Shown here in pieces: positions 18,420 through 28,962 of a stretch of 64,000 bases of DNA. The position numbers were made by a program, and so were the translations under genes. This DNA is from Deltaproteobacteria bacterium HGW-Deltaproteobacteria-8. GTDB lineage: Bacteria > Desulfobacterota > Desulfovibrionia > Desulfovibrionales > Desulfovibrionaceae. The DNA is taken from the NCBI GenBank assembly GCA_002840405.1, contig PHAR01000004.1, positions 62,001-126,000 on the forward strand, written 5' to 3'. Under the pieces are notes generated by a model. The model worked only from the letters and a program-made list of their open reading frames with translations. It ran no database searches and had not been told where the DNA came from. Position 1 is the stretch's first letter; each line of letters starts with the position of its first letter.

Positions 18420-19040
18420 CTAGCCGGGCAGCACGATCTGGAAGGCCTCGCCTGGGACGAGGGTGTGCGGATATTCCTGTGACAGCGCGTCGTTGGACCA
18501 CCTGTCGAGCTCGCGGTGGTGGCGCTCGGCATAGCCCGCCCCGTCGCCGCAGGCCTTGTGCAGGCGGATGGAGCAGGCGACATGCAGGGTCACGGCCGAA
18601 CTGTCGGCCGAGTTGGCGGCCGAGCTGTCGGCCCCGACAGCGCAGACCCAGTGGTCAACGCCCTGGGCGTGCTGCGAATCGCCCTTGTAGCGGACCACGA
18701 CCACGCTCTGTGCATGGATACTGGCGGCCAGCAGCGGCAGGGAAAGGGGGCCTTCCAGGCGCTTGATCTCAAAAGGCTCCGCGCCAAGGGCCGCGAGGAT
18801 GCGCCGCATGTTGTCGGCCTGCAGCGCGTAATCGCCGTCGTACCGCCCGGTGGTGCCCACCTCCCCATTCAGGAAGTCCGCCGGGAAGTCCACCTGGCCA
18901 AAGGCCCGGCAGACCGCGTCAAAGCCCGGCTCCCTGTGCGTCAGGGCCACGAAGGCGTTGACGATGCTGTACAGGAAGCACGCGCCGTCCAGGTCGCCCT
19001 GGGCAGAGATCCGCCGTTTTGCTTGAGCCGCCTTTTCCAC
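18420..19040 (-). CDS. Uncharacterized protein, putative papain-like/cysteine-peptidase fold
   Basis: GTG start at 19040 with GGGAGGG-like RBS; QGDLDGACFLYSIVNAF (candidate Cys) and GVDHWVCAVG (candidate His). Confidence 0.6.
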   Translation of the reverse strand: MEKAAQAKRRISAQGDLDGACFLYSIVNAFVALTHREPGFDAVCRAFGQVDFPADFLNGEVGTTGRYDGDYALQADNMRRILAALGAEPFEIKRLEGPLSLPLLAASIHAQSVVVVRYKGDSQHAQGVDHWVCAVGADSSAANSADSSAVTLHVACSIRLHKACGDGAGYAERHHRELDRWSNDALSQEYPHTLVPGEAFQIVLPG

Positions 19041-19278
19041 TGCGCCCTCCCCACGGATTTGCAGTACATCCCTCAAAACTCCACTGACAGATATCCCCTT
19101 GCCCAGCGAGGCGCAACAGGCCTGGCCAGGGTCCGTCCACCCGCCCCGCCCCTTGCGCCGGGAAGGCGACACAGGCTATCATGGCACGCAAGCAACTCCC
19201 CAGGGGCAGGCAGGTCTTAACCCATCGACGGGACCCGCAAGAGCCCGCAACCCCGCCGATGAACCGCGAGAGGCCACC

Positions 19279-20400
19279 ATGCCCGAGTCAACCCTGCCCC
19301 CCCCCCACCCTGCCCACCTGCGCGGCGTCAATCTTGGCGGCTGGCTGGTGCTGGAAAAGTGGATGACCCCAAGCCTGTTCGAGGGGCTTGCGGCCACGGA
19401 CGAGACCACCTGGTGCGCGGAGCTCGGCCCAAAGGCCCCGGAGAACCTGCGCGCCCACTGGGAGCGCTTCATCACGCGCGAGGACTTCGCCTGGCTGGCG
19501 GGCGTCGGCGTCAACGCGGTGCGCATCCCGCTCGGGCACTGGATTTTCGGCCCGCCCTACCCCTACCACGAGAAGTACGGCGTGAACCCGCATCCCTTTG
19601 TCACGGGCGGCATCGACGTGCTGGACCGGGCGTTTCGGTGGGCAACGGAGTTCGGGCTGCGCGTCATCCTCGACCTGCACGCCGCGCCCGGCTGCCAGAA
19701 CGGCTTTGACAACGGCGGCATCATGGACGTGGTGGAATGGCACACCAGGGAGGAGTACCTGGCGCACTCCGTCGCCGTGCTGGGCCGCCTGGCCGAGCGC
19801 TACCACGCCGAGCCCATGCTGTACGGCATCGAGCTCTTGAACGAGCCGCGCTGGGACGTGCCCACGGACCTGCTCAAGGGCTTCTACCTGCGCGCCTACG
19901 ACGCGGTTCGCGCCTTTTGCCCGCCCGAGCGCGTGGCCGTCGTCTTCCACGACGGCTTCCGCTCGCACAAGGAGTACCTGGGCTTCATGCAGGCCCCGCT
20001 GCACCAGAACGTGGTCTTCGACATCCACCGCTACCAGTGCTTCAGCCGCGAGGACCTGGACATGGACATCTTTGGTCACCTGCGCAAGGCCGGGGTCGAA
20101 TGGGGACAGGAGGCCCGCGACATCGAGGCCGAGCTCAAGCTGCCCGCCATCTGCGGCGAATGGAGCCTGGGGCTGAACCTGGAGGTCGTCTCCCTCTGGG
20201 CCGAGGGGCCGTACGACTACGCCCTGACGAACATGGGGGACTTTCAGCGGGATGTCTCGTACCGGGCCTATGGCGCGGCGCAGCTGCTCACCTATGAGCT
20301 GTACCGGGGCTGGTTTTTCTGGAGCTACCGCACCGAGACCACGCCGGAGTGGTGCTTCCGCGAGTGCGTCAAGCGGGGCTGGCTGCCGCCGCGCTTCTAG
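19279..20400 (+). CDS. Glycoside hydrolase family 5, exo-beta-1,3-glucanase-like
   Basis: LRGVNLGGWLVLEKWMTPSLFEG, VILDLHAAPGCQNGFDN, GIELLNEPRWD (acid/base Glu), ICGEWSLG (nucleophile Glu). Confidence 0.85.
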   Translation: MPESTLPPPHPAHLRGVNLGGWLVLEKWMTPSLFEGLAATDETTWCAELGPKAPENLRAHWERFITREDFAWLAGVGVNAVRIPLGHWIFGPPYPYHEKYGVNPHPFVTGGIDVLDRAFRWATEFGLRVILDLHAAPGCQNGFDNGGIMDVVEWHTREEYLAHSVAVLGRLAERYHAEPMLYGIELLNEPRWDVPTDLLKGFYLRAYDAVRAFCPPERVAVVFHDGFRSHKEYLGFMQAPLHQNVVFDIHRYQCFSREDLDMDIFGHLRKAGVEWGQEARDIEAELKLPAICGEWSLGLNLEVVSLWAEGPYDYALTNMGDFQRDVSYRAYGAAQLLTYELYRGWFFWSYRTETTPEWCFRECVKRGWLPPRF

Positions 20401-20413
20401 TGCGTGCCCGGCC

Positions 20414-22210
20414 TTAGTGCGTGCCGTTATTCCCGCGCCGCGTGCCGAACAGCACCTTGCCCTCGCTGGCCCGGCTCAGGCTCAGCGTGCTGGTGTGCAG
20501 GTCCGAGAGGCCCGGGTGGAAGCTGATGTTCAGCAGGGTCGCGTCCGGCAGCTCGCGCTGGAGCATCTCCAGGATCAGCCGCTCGCCCTCGGGCTCAAAG
20601 GCGTCGGTGGCCTCCTCCATGAAGATCCAGGCCGGCTGCTGCAGCAAAACCCGGGCAAAGCCGAGCTGCTGCTGAGCCCGCTGCGGAAGGGCCTGCTCCC
20701 AGTTGTCCTGCTCGTCCAGGCGCGGGGCAAGCCGCGTCAGGCCCACGCATTCCAGCGCATGCAGGATGGCGGGGTCGGCAAAGGTCTCTGGCGGGCGCGG
20801 GTAGCTGATGGCTTCGCGCAGCGTGCCCTCGGGCAGGAAGGTACGCTGGGCGATGAAGAACATTTCGCCGTCGGTGGGCAACAGCACCCGTCCGCTGCCC
20901 CAGGGCCAGATCCCGCCGATGACCTTGAACAGGCCCCCGGTCACCGCCGGGTCCCCGGTGATGAGCACCCGTTCGCCACGGCGGATGTCAGCGTTCAAAT
21001 GCTCGATGAGGATGCGGCCCGAGGACTCGGCGATGCAGAGGTCCTCGATGACCAGGCCGGCCTGCTCGGACCGCTCCACAACGATTTGCGGAATGTCCTG
21101 CGCCAGCGTCTTGTCGTCCAGGTCCTGCAGGTCCTCGTAGAGCGCAAGCACGCGGTCGGCCGAAGCGCGGCAGCGCGCGATCTCTCCGATGCTGTCCACC
21201 GGCCAGGAGAGCGAGGAGGTCAGCTGCTGGAAAGCCTGCGCGGACTGCATGAGCGCGCCAAGGGACATCACCCCGGCAATATACTGGGGCGCGGCGATCA
21301 GGATCGGCAGCACCGGAAGCAGCCCGCCATAGACCGTGCCGAAGGAGATCAGCCCCATGTACGCGAGGGACTGCTTGTGCCAGTCGTGCATGATCTGGCT
21401 GAAGCGCAGGGACGACCCGGCGCGCTCCCGGGGCTCGCCCCGCATGAGCGCGATGGATTCCGTGTGCTCCCGCGCCCGTGACAGGCCAAAGCGGAAGGTG
21501 GCCTCCGCAGTCTGCAGGGCGTTTGTCGTCTTGATCAGCGGCAGGCCGACCACCCAGCCCACGGCGCTGCCCATGATCGCGTACAGGAAGGCCAGCGGCA
21601 CCATGTAGCCCGGCACGTGGATGTTGAAGCCCGGCACGTCGACCGACCCGGACACGGCCCACAGGATGTTGATGAACAGGCCGAGGATCATCAGGCTGAA
21701 GGTCAGGGAGTGGGCCAGCCCGATGGCGCTTTCCGTGGCGATGCGGATGTCCTCGGCGATGCGCTGGTCCGGGTTGTCGTGCTCGCCTGCGGCGAAGAGC
21801 AGCCGGTAGTGGTGGCCGTCACCCATCCAGCTGCCGACCAGCTGCTCGGTCAGCCAGGCGCGCCAGTCGATCTGCAGCCAGCGTTTGACCATGAGGTGCG
21901 AGGCCGTGACCACGAGGGAGGACGCCAGGATCGTCGCGAACACGGCCACCTGGATGAGCACCCCGCGCACGGAGCGCTGCTCAAGCGCATCGTAGAGCGC
22001 CCTGTTCCAGTAGTTGCCCCACACGGCCAGCCCGACCTGGGCCATGGTCAGCAGCAGCAAAAGCAGGGTTGCGCCCCGGACCTTGGCCCGCCGTTCGCAG
22101 TTCCAGTAGGGGCCGACAAGGCGCAGCACCTGCCGAAGAAAACGTTTCCGAGGTACGGTGGCGCCGCCGGGAAGGGCGGCCAGTGGGGGGGCTGGCGTTG
22201 GGTCAGTCAT
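20414..22210 (-). CDS. ABC transporter ATP-binding protein/permease, SbmA/BacA-YddA-like
   Basis: N-terminal WRAWLTEQLVGSWMGDGHHYRL...NPDQRIAEDIR typical of ABC_membrane_2; C-terminal NBD with LITGDPAVTGG replacing the usual Walker A. Confidence 0.8.
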   Translation of the reverse strand: MTDPTPAPPLAALPGGATVPRKRFLRQVLRLVGPYWNCERRAKVRGATLLLLLLTMAQVGLAVWGNYWNRALYDALEQRSVRGVLIQVAVFATILASSLVVTASHLMVKRWLQIDWRAWLTEQLVGSWMGDGHHYRLLFAAGEHDNPDQRIAEDIRIATESAIGLAHSLTFSLMILGLFINILWAVSGSVDVPGFNIHVPGYMVPLAFLYAIMGSAVGWVVGLPLIKTTNALQTAEATFRFGLSRAREHTESIALMRGEPRERAGSSLRFSQIMHDWHKQSLAYMGLISFGTVYGGLLPVLPILIAAPQYIAGVMSLGALMQSAQAFQQLTSSLSWPVDSIGEIARCRASADRVLALYEDLQDLDDKTLAQDIPQIVVERSEQAGLVIEDLCIAESSGRILIEHLNADIRRGERVLITGDPAVTGGLFKVIGGIWPWGSGRVLLPTDGEMFFIAQRTFLPEGTLREAISYPRPPETFADPAILHALECVGLTRLAPRLDEQDNWEQALPQRAQQQLGFARVLLQQPAWIFMEEATDAFEPEGERLILEMLQRELPDATLLNISFHPGLSDLHTSTLSLSRASEGKVLFGTRRGNNGTH

Positions 22211-22532
22211 TGTTGTTGGGGTAAAAGTTGCTGCCGATGTGGAAGGACACTGCCGGACTGACTTCGATCATGGAAAAATCCGTTCCTTACGCCAGCAAAA
22301 CTGATACATTATTCCTGGTCCCAAGTAAATGCCGCAGAGCACATGGCCCGCAACCCGGCGGGCTCGCGGCACCGCGCAAAGAGCACCAGTTCCTCCAGGA
22401 CGATTCAAAAAAGAAGCTTTACAGGTTGAACATCCACGGCATGTAATGTAACAGCCTAAGAGGCTCATCACCCTCTCCTGGTTCAACGGTGCCAGGAGAC
22501 CTTGGGCAACCAAGCAGGCCAGGAGACACTTC

Positions 22533-25500
22533 ATGAGCGCCCGCCGGTCCGCCAGCACGTCTACAAAAGGCACGGCCCCACCCCCTGGACCGCCAAAAAC
22601 CGGCAGCCCGCTGCCCTTCCCGGTTGTGGCCCTGGGGGCCTCGGCTGGCGGGCTGGAGGCTCTCCGCGCCCTGCTCCAGAACCTCACGGAGCCGCTCCAG
22701 GCGTCCCTGGTGGTGATCACGCATCTTCCCGCCGACAAGAAGAGCCGCATGGCCGAGGTGCTCGCCCGGTACACCCCCCTGCCCGTGCGCGAACTGGACG
22801 AGATCACCCCGCTGCAGCCCGGGGCCATCTTCACGGTACCCTCCGGCCACGACGTGCTCATCGAAGGGGGCGTGCTGCGGCTGGTCCAGCCGAGCCACGA
22901 CCTGACCCACCGGATCATCGACCGTTTCCTGATCAGCCTGGCCAGCGACCAGGGCGCGAACGCCGCCTGCGCCATCCTTTCCGGGTCCGGTTCCGACGGC
23001 GCAAACGGCGCCGTGCAGATAGCCAAGGCCGGGGGGCTGGTGCTCGTGCAGGAGCCCTCGAGCGCCCAGCATTCCAGCATGCCCGAAAGCGCCCTGGAAT
23101 CCGGCGTGGCCGACGCGGTGCTGTCCATGGAGGAAATGGGCGCCCGGCTCTCCCAGCTCACCACGGCCACAACCCTGAACAGGCCCGTGCGCGCTTCCCT
23201 GACCCAGAAGGTGCTGGACCTGCTGCGGCAGCAGACCGGCCAGGACCTCACCGGCTACAGGCCAAGCACCATCACCCGGCGCATCAACAAGCGCAGATTC
23301 TTGACCGGGCACACGCGCCTGGGCACCTACATCAAGGAGCTGGAGACCAATCCCGAGGAGCGGCTGCAGCTCTTCAAATCCCTGTTCATCGGGGTGACCT
23401 CGTTTTTCCGCGATGCCGAGGCCTTCGCCCTGCTGGGCGACAAGATCCTGCCCGAGATCCTTGCCAACCGCGCCGGAGACGAGCCAGTCCGGGTCTGGGT
23501 GGCGGGCTGCTCCACCGGCGAGGAGGCCTATTCCATCACCATGCTCCTGGACGAGCAGATGAAGGCCTCCGGCGCAGGTTGCGGCTTCAAGATCTTCGCC
23601 ACGGACATCGATTTCGCAGCGGTGGAAGCCGCACGCAAGGGCGCGTACCCGCTGCGCGCGATGAAAAGCGTCTCCCCGGAACGGCTGAAACGCCACTTCC
23701 GCTGCACCAACAGGGAATGCGCCGTGCTGCCCCAGCTGCGCGAGCGCATCGTGTTCGTGCACCACAACCTGCTGCAGGAGCCGCCGTTCCTGCACATGGA
23801 CCTGGTGCTCTGCCGCAACCTGCTCATCTACCTCACCCCGCCCCTCCAGGACAGGGCGCTGGGCCTGCTTACGGCGGCCCTGGACCCCGGCGGCTATCTG
23901 TTCCTCGGCTCCGCAGAGAGCGTGGACGTCGCGGCCCTGCACCTGGAGGCCCTCGACAAGAAGTGGCGACTGTACCGCAGCCGCGCAAACGAGGAACGGC
24001 CCGGCCTGCGCCGCGCCACGGCCCTGCGCCAGTCCCTGGCCCTGCCCGAGGCGCCGGAGCCCCAGGAACAGGCGCGGGTCAAGAGCCCCTCGATCATGGC
24101 CGCCGAGGCCCTGCTGCGCCACTTCAACCCGGCCGCCGCCCTGGTGAGCCCGGAGTTCAACGTGCTGCACTTGAGCGGCGACACCCAGCCTTACGTGTCG
24201 CTCAGCTCCGGCGAACCCAGCCTGCAATTGCTCAAGCTGGTGCGCATGGAGCTGCGCCCGCACCTGCGCTCCGCCCTTGCGGCCGTTGCGGCCTCGCTCA
24301 AGCCGAACCAGACCCGCAATGTGCGCCTGCCCGGCGAGCCGAGGCGTCAAGTTGACCTCTGCGTTGATCCGGTGCTGGACAGCCGCGGCCAGCTCTCCGC
24401 GTTTCTGGTGGTGTTCAAGCAAAGCGCCACAGCCCTCAAGGGCAAGGGCTTCACCAATGCCGAGCGTCTCACCGAAAGCGGCCTGGTGCAACGCTATGAG
24501 GACGAGCTGCAGCTGACCCAGGAGCAGCTGCAGAAGGCCGTGGAGGAGTACGAGCGCCTGAACGAGGAGCTGCGCGCCTCGAACGAGGAGCTCACCAGCA
24601 TGAACGAGGAGCTGCAGTCCTCCAACGAGGAGATGGACGCCTCGCGCGAGGAGCTGCAGTCCCTCAACGAAGAGCTCACCGTCAAGGTGGAGGAGCTGGC
24701 CCAGTCCCACAGCTTTGTGGAGAACCTGCTGCGCAGCACCAACGTTCCGGCCATCTTCCTGGACAAGAGGCTGCGCGTCATGCGCTCCACGCCGCAGGCC
24801 ACGGAGATCTTCCATCTGGCAGTGTCGGACCAGGGGCGGGCACTGGCCGAGGTGAAGGCTCGGGTGCGGGACGACTCCCTGCTGGCCGACGCCGAACACG
24901 CGCTGCGCGACAGCGCCGAGGTCGAGCGCGAAGTGCATGACAAGAGCGGCCGCAGCTTCATCAAGCGGGTGTTCCCGTACCGCAACCCCCGCATGGAGGT
25001 GGAGGGCGTGGTGCTGACCTACGCCGAGATCACCAAGCTCAAGGCCGCGGAGGAGGTGCTGCGGCGCAGCAACGAGGAGCTGGAGGCTCTGGTGGCCGAG
25101 CGCACAAGCCAGCTCGACCTGGCGCGCAAGGACTCCGAACACCGGGCGTCTGAAATGGAGGCCATCATGGAGCAGACCCCGGCTGCGGTGTGGATCACCC
25201 GCGACACCGAGGCCAGCTCCATCATCGGCAACCAAGCCAGCTACCGGCTGCTGCGCATGGCCCCGGGCTCCAACGTGAGCAAGGCCATTGAAGACGTGCC
25301 CTACAGGACCATGCACGGCGGGCGTGAACTGCCCCCCGCCGAGCTGCCCATGCAGCGGGCGGCGCGGGGCGAGATCGTGGTGGGCCAGGAGATCGACCTC
25401 GTCTTCGCCGATGGCCAGGTCCGCACCATGATGGGCAACGCCACGCCCCTGCGCAATTTCCTGGGCAAGGTCTCCGGGGCGGTGGGCGTTTTCCTGGACA

Positions 25501-28500
25501 TCACGGAATCCAAGCGCGCCAGCGAAGAGGCTGCCCGCTGGCAGCAGGTGTTCGCAAGGGCGGACTTCGGCCTTGCCATCTCCCGCGTGGCGGACAACAC
25601 CCTGCTTTCCGTCAACCCCTCCTTTGCCCACCAGCGCGGCTATGAGCCGGAGGAACTCGCCGGACGTCCAGTCAGCACCGTTTACCCTGAAGAGATGCGG
25701 GAAGAGCTGAGCAAGAACATCAAGAGCCTGGACGTGACCGGGCACGGTTTTTTCGAGTCGCTGCACAGGCGCAAGGACGGCAGCACCTTCCCGGTGCTGG
25801 TCGAGATCACGGTGCTCAAGGACGAGGCCGGGCAGGCCGTAACGCGGATAGCCTACTGCCTGGACATCACGGAGTCCAAGCGCGCACGCGAGGAGGCCGC
25901 CCGCTGGCAGCACGTGTTCGGGCACGCGGAGTTCGGCATGTCCATCTCCCGCGTAACGGACAACACCCTGCAGTCCGTGAACCCAGCCTTTGCCCGCCAG
26001 CGCGGCTACGAGCCGGAGGAGCTCGTGGGCAAGCCCGTGGACAGCCTGTTCCCACCGGAAGCACGCGCAGACCTGCTGAAGCGCCACGCCGCTCTGGAGG
26101 GGCTTGGCCACGGCACCTTCGAGTCCCTGCACATGCGCAAGGACGGCAGCACCTTCCCCGTGCTCCTGGACCTGACGGTCCTGAAAGACGACGCGGGCAA
26201 GGCCGTGACGCGGGTGGCCTACGCTCTGGACATCAGCGACCGCAAGCGGGCCGAGGAGGAGCTGCTGTGCACCCACGACCGGCTCAAGCTGGCGCTGAAC
26301 GCCGCCAACGCAGGCACCTGGGAGTGGGACCTTGCGACCAATGGGAGCATCTGGTCCGACGAACTGTACCGGCTCTATGGCCTGGACCCCGCCGAGCACC
26401 CCGCCTCCCACGAGGCTTGGCTTGAGTCCATACACCCCGAAGACCGCGAGGCCACCTCCGCCGCCGTGCAGGACGCGGCGCAGGCCGGGGCGCCCATCTC
26501 CGTGGAATACCGCATGAACACCCACGACGGCGGTGAGCGCTGGCTCTACTCGCGCGGGCAGCCCCAGCGCGACGAAAAGGGCCGGGTGCGCAGGTACCTG
26601 GGCATCGTCGTGGACGTCACCGAGCGCAGGAAGTCCGAGGCCGCCCTGCGCGAGAGCGAGGCCAAGTTCCGCACCGTGGCGGACTATACTTTCGACTGGG
26701 AATACTGGCGCACGCCAGACCGCAGGATGGTCTGGGTCTCGCCGTCCTGCGCGCGCGTGACGGGCTACGCGGCCGAGGAGTTCAAGGCCGACCCCAAGCT
26801 CATCCAGCGCATCATCCACCCCGACGATCAGGAATTGTACGCGCAGCATCTGCGGGAGACGGAGGCAGGCCTGCACAAATCGGCCAGCCTGGACTTCCGC
26901 ATCCTCCACCGCAGCGGCGAGGTGGTCTGGATCAGCCACCACTGCGTGGACCTGGTGGCCCCCAGCGGTGTGTCCCTGGGGCGGCGCATCAGCAACCGCG
27001 ACATTACGGACCGCAAGACGGCCGAACTGGAAGCCCAAAGCTGGGCCAAGTTCCCGGAAGAGAACCCCTACCCGATCATGCGCATCGGCCCGGACCTGCG
27101 CATCACCCACGCCAACAGGGCCAGCCAGGCCTTCCGGGACGAGTACGCATCCCCCGTGGGTCAGGCCTTCCCCGCGTCCCTGGCGGTTCATGTCGAGACG
27201 GCCCGGCGCACCGGCCGGGCCACGCACACCGAGGTGCTCCTGGGCGACAGGGCCCTGGACATGAGCTTCACCCCGGTGGCTGGCCAGGACTACGTCAATG
27301 TCTACGGCATGGACATCACGGACCGCAAGCGGGCCGAGCTGTTCAGCCTGGCCGCAAAGGAGGCCGCCGAGGCCGCCAACATGGCCAAGAGCGAATTTTT
27401 GGCCAACATGAGCCACGAGATACGCACGCCGCTCAACGGGGTGCTGGGCATGCTGCACCTGCTCAAGGAGGGCGCCACGCCTGCGGAGCAGATCACCTAC
27501 TCCAACATGGCCCATGACGCTGCGAGCAGGCTGCTGTCCCTGCTCAACGACATCCTGGACTTCTCGCGCCTGGAGGCCGGGCGCGTCACCCTCGACAGCG
27601 CGCCGTTCCTTCTAAACGACATCTTCAACGCCGTGGGCAACGTGTTCCAGCTGGCCAGCAGGGCCAAGCAACTGGAGCTGACCTTCAACATCGCGCCGGG
27701 CACGCCCCAGAGACTCCTGGGCGACGAGGCCCGCGTGCGCCAGATTTTGTTCAACCTCGTGGGCAACTCCATCAAATTCACCCCTGCCGGGTCCGTTCGC
27801 GTGGAGGCCTGGTCCCGCCCCTTCGGGAAGGGCAAGGGCAAGCTGCACCTGTACATCAGCGTCAGCGACACAGGCATCGGCATCCCGGACGACAAGGTGG
27901 ACCACGTCTTCCAGCGCTTCACCCAGACCGACGCCTCCTACACCCGCCAGTACGAGGGGGCCGGGCTCGGCCTGGCCATCGTCAAGCGGCTGACCCAGGT
28001 CATGGGCGGCAACATCGCCGTGGACAGCACCCTTGGGATGGGCACCACGATCTACCTGCACCTGCCCATGGCCGCCGTGCCGGAGATGACCGTGGTGGAA
28101 GCCCCGCCCAGCCTGGACATCGGCGACAAGGAACGCCGGCTCTCCATCCTCGTAGCCGAAGACGAGGAGGTGAGCCAATTCGCCATCCGGATGCTGCTGG
28201 CGCGCATGGGCCATGAGGTCGTCTGCGTGGACAACGGGCGCAAGGCCGTGGAGGCGGTGCGCCAGGGCCGCTTCGACTGCGTGCTCATGGACATCCAGAT
28301 GCCGGAGATGAACGGCGTGGAGGCCACGGAGCATATCCGCGCGCTCCCCGGCGGGGCTGGGGTATGGATCATCGCCCTGACCGCCTATGCCCTCACCGGA
28401 GACCGCGAGAAGTTCATGGCCGTCGGGCTGAACGATTACATCAGCAAGCCCGTGCAGGCGCAGGAGCTGCGGGAAGTCCTGGCCCGTGTCGCCGCGCGCG

Positions 28501-28517
28501 GCGCAGACAAGGCCTGA
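22533..28517 (+). CDS. CheB methylesterase - CheR methyltransferase - coiled coil - multi-PAS - histidine kinase - receiver hybrid protein
   Basis: Che[28 protein letters not shown]. Che[30 protein letters not shown]. His[22 protein letters not shown]. HATPase: [37 protein letters not shown]...[16 protein letters not shown]. Confidence 0.92.
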   Translation: MSARRSASTSTKGTAPPPGPPKTGSPLPFPVVALGASAGGLEALRALLQNLTEPLQASLVVITHLPADKKSRMAEVLARYTPLPVRELDEITPLQPGAIFTVPSGHDVLIEGGVLRLVQPSHDLTHRIIDRFLISLASDQGANAACAILSGSGSDGANGAVQIAKAGGLVLVQEPSSAQHSSMPESALESGVADAVLSMEEMGARLSQLTTATTLNRPVRASLTQKVLDLLRQQTGQDLTGYRPSTITRRINKRRFLTGHTRLGTYIKELETNPEERLQLFKSLFIGVTSFFRDAEAFALLGDKILPEILANRAGDEPVRVWVAGCSTGEEAYSITMLLDEQMKASGAGCGFKIFATDIDFAAVEAARKGAYPLRAMKSVSPERLKRHFRCTNRECAVLPQLRERIVFVHHNLLQEPPFLHMDLVLCRNLLIYLTPPLQDRALGLLTAALDPGGYLFLGSAESVDVAALHLEALDKKWRLYRSRANEERPGLRRATALRQSLALPEAPEPQEQARVKSPSIMAAEALLRHFNPAAALVSPEFNVLHLSGDTQPYVSLSSGEPSLQLLKLVRMELRPHLRSALAAVAASLKPNQTRNVRLPGEPRRQVDLCVDPVLDSRGQLSAFLVVFKQSATALKGKGFTNAERLTESGLVQRYEDELQLTQEQLQKAVEEYERLNEELRASNEELTSMNEELQSSNEEMDASREELQSLNEELTVKVEELAQSHSFVENLLRSTNVPAIFLDKRLRVMRSTPQATEIFHLAVSDQGRALAEVKARVRDDSLLADAEHALRDSAEVEREVHDKSGRSFIKRVFPYRNPRMEVEGVVLTYAEITKLKAAEEVLRRSNEELEALVAERTSQLDLARKDSEHRASEMEAIMEQTPAAVWITRDTEASSIIGNQASYRLLRMAPGSNVSKAIEDVPYRTMHGGRELPPAELPMQRAARGEIVVGQEIDLVFADGQVRTMMGNATPLRNFLGKVSGAVGVFLDITESKRASEEAARWQQVFARADFGLAISRVADNTLLSVNPSFAHQRGYEPEELAGRPVSTVYPEEMREELSKNIKSLDVTGHGFFESLHRRKDGSTFPVLVEITVLKDEAGQAVTRIAYCLDITESKRAREEAARWQHVFGHAEFGMSISRVTDNTLQSVNPAFARQRGYEPEELVGKPVDSLFPPEARADLLKRHAALEGLGHGTFESLHMRKDGSTFPVLLDLTVLKDDAGKAVTRVAYALDISDRKRAEEELLCTHDRLKLALNAANAGTWEWDLATNGSIWSDELYRLYGLDPAEHPASHEAWLESIHPEDREATSAAVQDAAQAGAPISVEYRMNTHDGGERWLYSRGQPQRDEKGRVRRYLGIVVDVTERRKSEAALRESEAKFRTVADYTFDWEYWRTPDRRMVWVSPSCARVTGYAAEEFKADPKLIQRIIHPDDQELYAQHLRETEAGLHKSASLDFRILHRSGEVVWISHHCVDLVAPSGVSLGRRISNRDITDRKTAELEAQSWAKFPEENPYPIMRIGPDLRITHANRASQAFRDEYASPVGQAFPASLAVHVETARRTGRATHTEVLLGDRALDMSFTPVAGQDYVNVYGMDITDRKRAELFSLAAKEAAEAANMAKSEFLANMSHEIRTPLNGVLGMLHLLKEGATPAEQITYSNMAHDAASRLLSLLNDILDFSRLEAGRVTLDSAPFLLNDIFNAVGNVFQLASRAKQLELTFNIAPGTPQRLLGDEARVRQILFNLVGNSIKFTPAGSVRVEAWSRPFGKGKGKLHLYISVSDTGIGIPDDKVDHVFQRFTQTDASYTRQYEGAGLGLAIVKRLTQVMGGNIAVDSTLGMGTTIYLHLPMAAVPEMTVVEAPPSLDIGDKERRLSILVAEDEEVSQFAIRMLLARMGHEVVCVDNGRKAVEAVRQGRFDCVLMDIQMPEMNGVEATEHIRALPGGAGVWIIALTAYALTGDREKFMAVGLNDYISKPVQAQELREVLARVAARGADKA

Positions 28518-28519
28518 GG

Positions 28520-28605
28520 CGCAAGCCGCGTCCGCAAGGCCAGCTCGTAGCCGTTCATGAGCGGCATCTGCGCGTCCAGGATGGCCGGGGCGAAGGGATC
28601 CGGCA
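28520..28605 (-). pseudogene. Receiver-domain (response regulator) gene fragment
   Basis: Minus-strand frame encodes DPFAPAILDAQMPLMNGYELALRTRL, matching the phospho-Asp region of REC domains; no full domain remains. Confidence 0.6.
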
Positions 28606-28613
28606 GCCGCCCG

Positions 28614-28937
28614 CTAGCCGTGGGCGGCCAGAGAGATGAGGGCCTCGGCCATCTCGGCCGGGTCACAGGTGAAGGTGAGCCCCAGCTCGTCCCCGCGCAC
28701 CCAGGCGACCTTGCCTGGGAACTGGCCGCAGGCCTTGATCTCCAGGCTCAGCTCCTGGCCCGCGCAGAAGATGCCCCAGACCCTGAGCTTGGCCCCGCCC
28801 ACAGAGACGTTGACCACCTCGCAGGCCTCCCAGACCCCTTCGTTCAAGAGCCGCCCGGCCACGAGCACCGTCTTGCGGGCGTGGCCTCTGTGGTCAGGGC
28901 CAGAGGGAGGGCTCTGGGGTGGGCCGGATGTGTTCAC
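28614..28937 (-). CDS. PilZ domain protein
   Basis: DHRGHARKTVLVAGRLLNEGVWEACEVVNVSVGGAKLRV: PilZ-like basic segment and (D/N)xSxxG motif (NVSVGG). Confidence 0.75.
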   Translation of the reverse strand: MNTSGPPQSPPSGPDHRGHARKTVLVAGRLLNEGVWEACEVVNVSVGGAKLRVWGIFCAGQELSLEIKACGQFPGKVAWVRGDELGLTFTCDPAEMAEALISLAAHG

Positions 28938-28962
28938 GGGCGCTCCGTTTCCTTTGGCTGGG

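Noticed and set aside
22419-27515. 1698-aa minus-strand ORF antisense to the hybrid kinase
   Set aside because: Composition rich in H/G/R/Q/L without domain motifs; typical of mirror ORFs in high-GC genes. The plus strand encodes clear CheB/CheR/PAS/HK domains.
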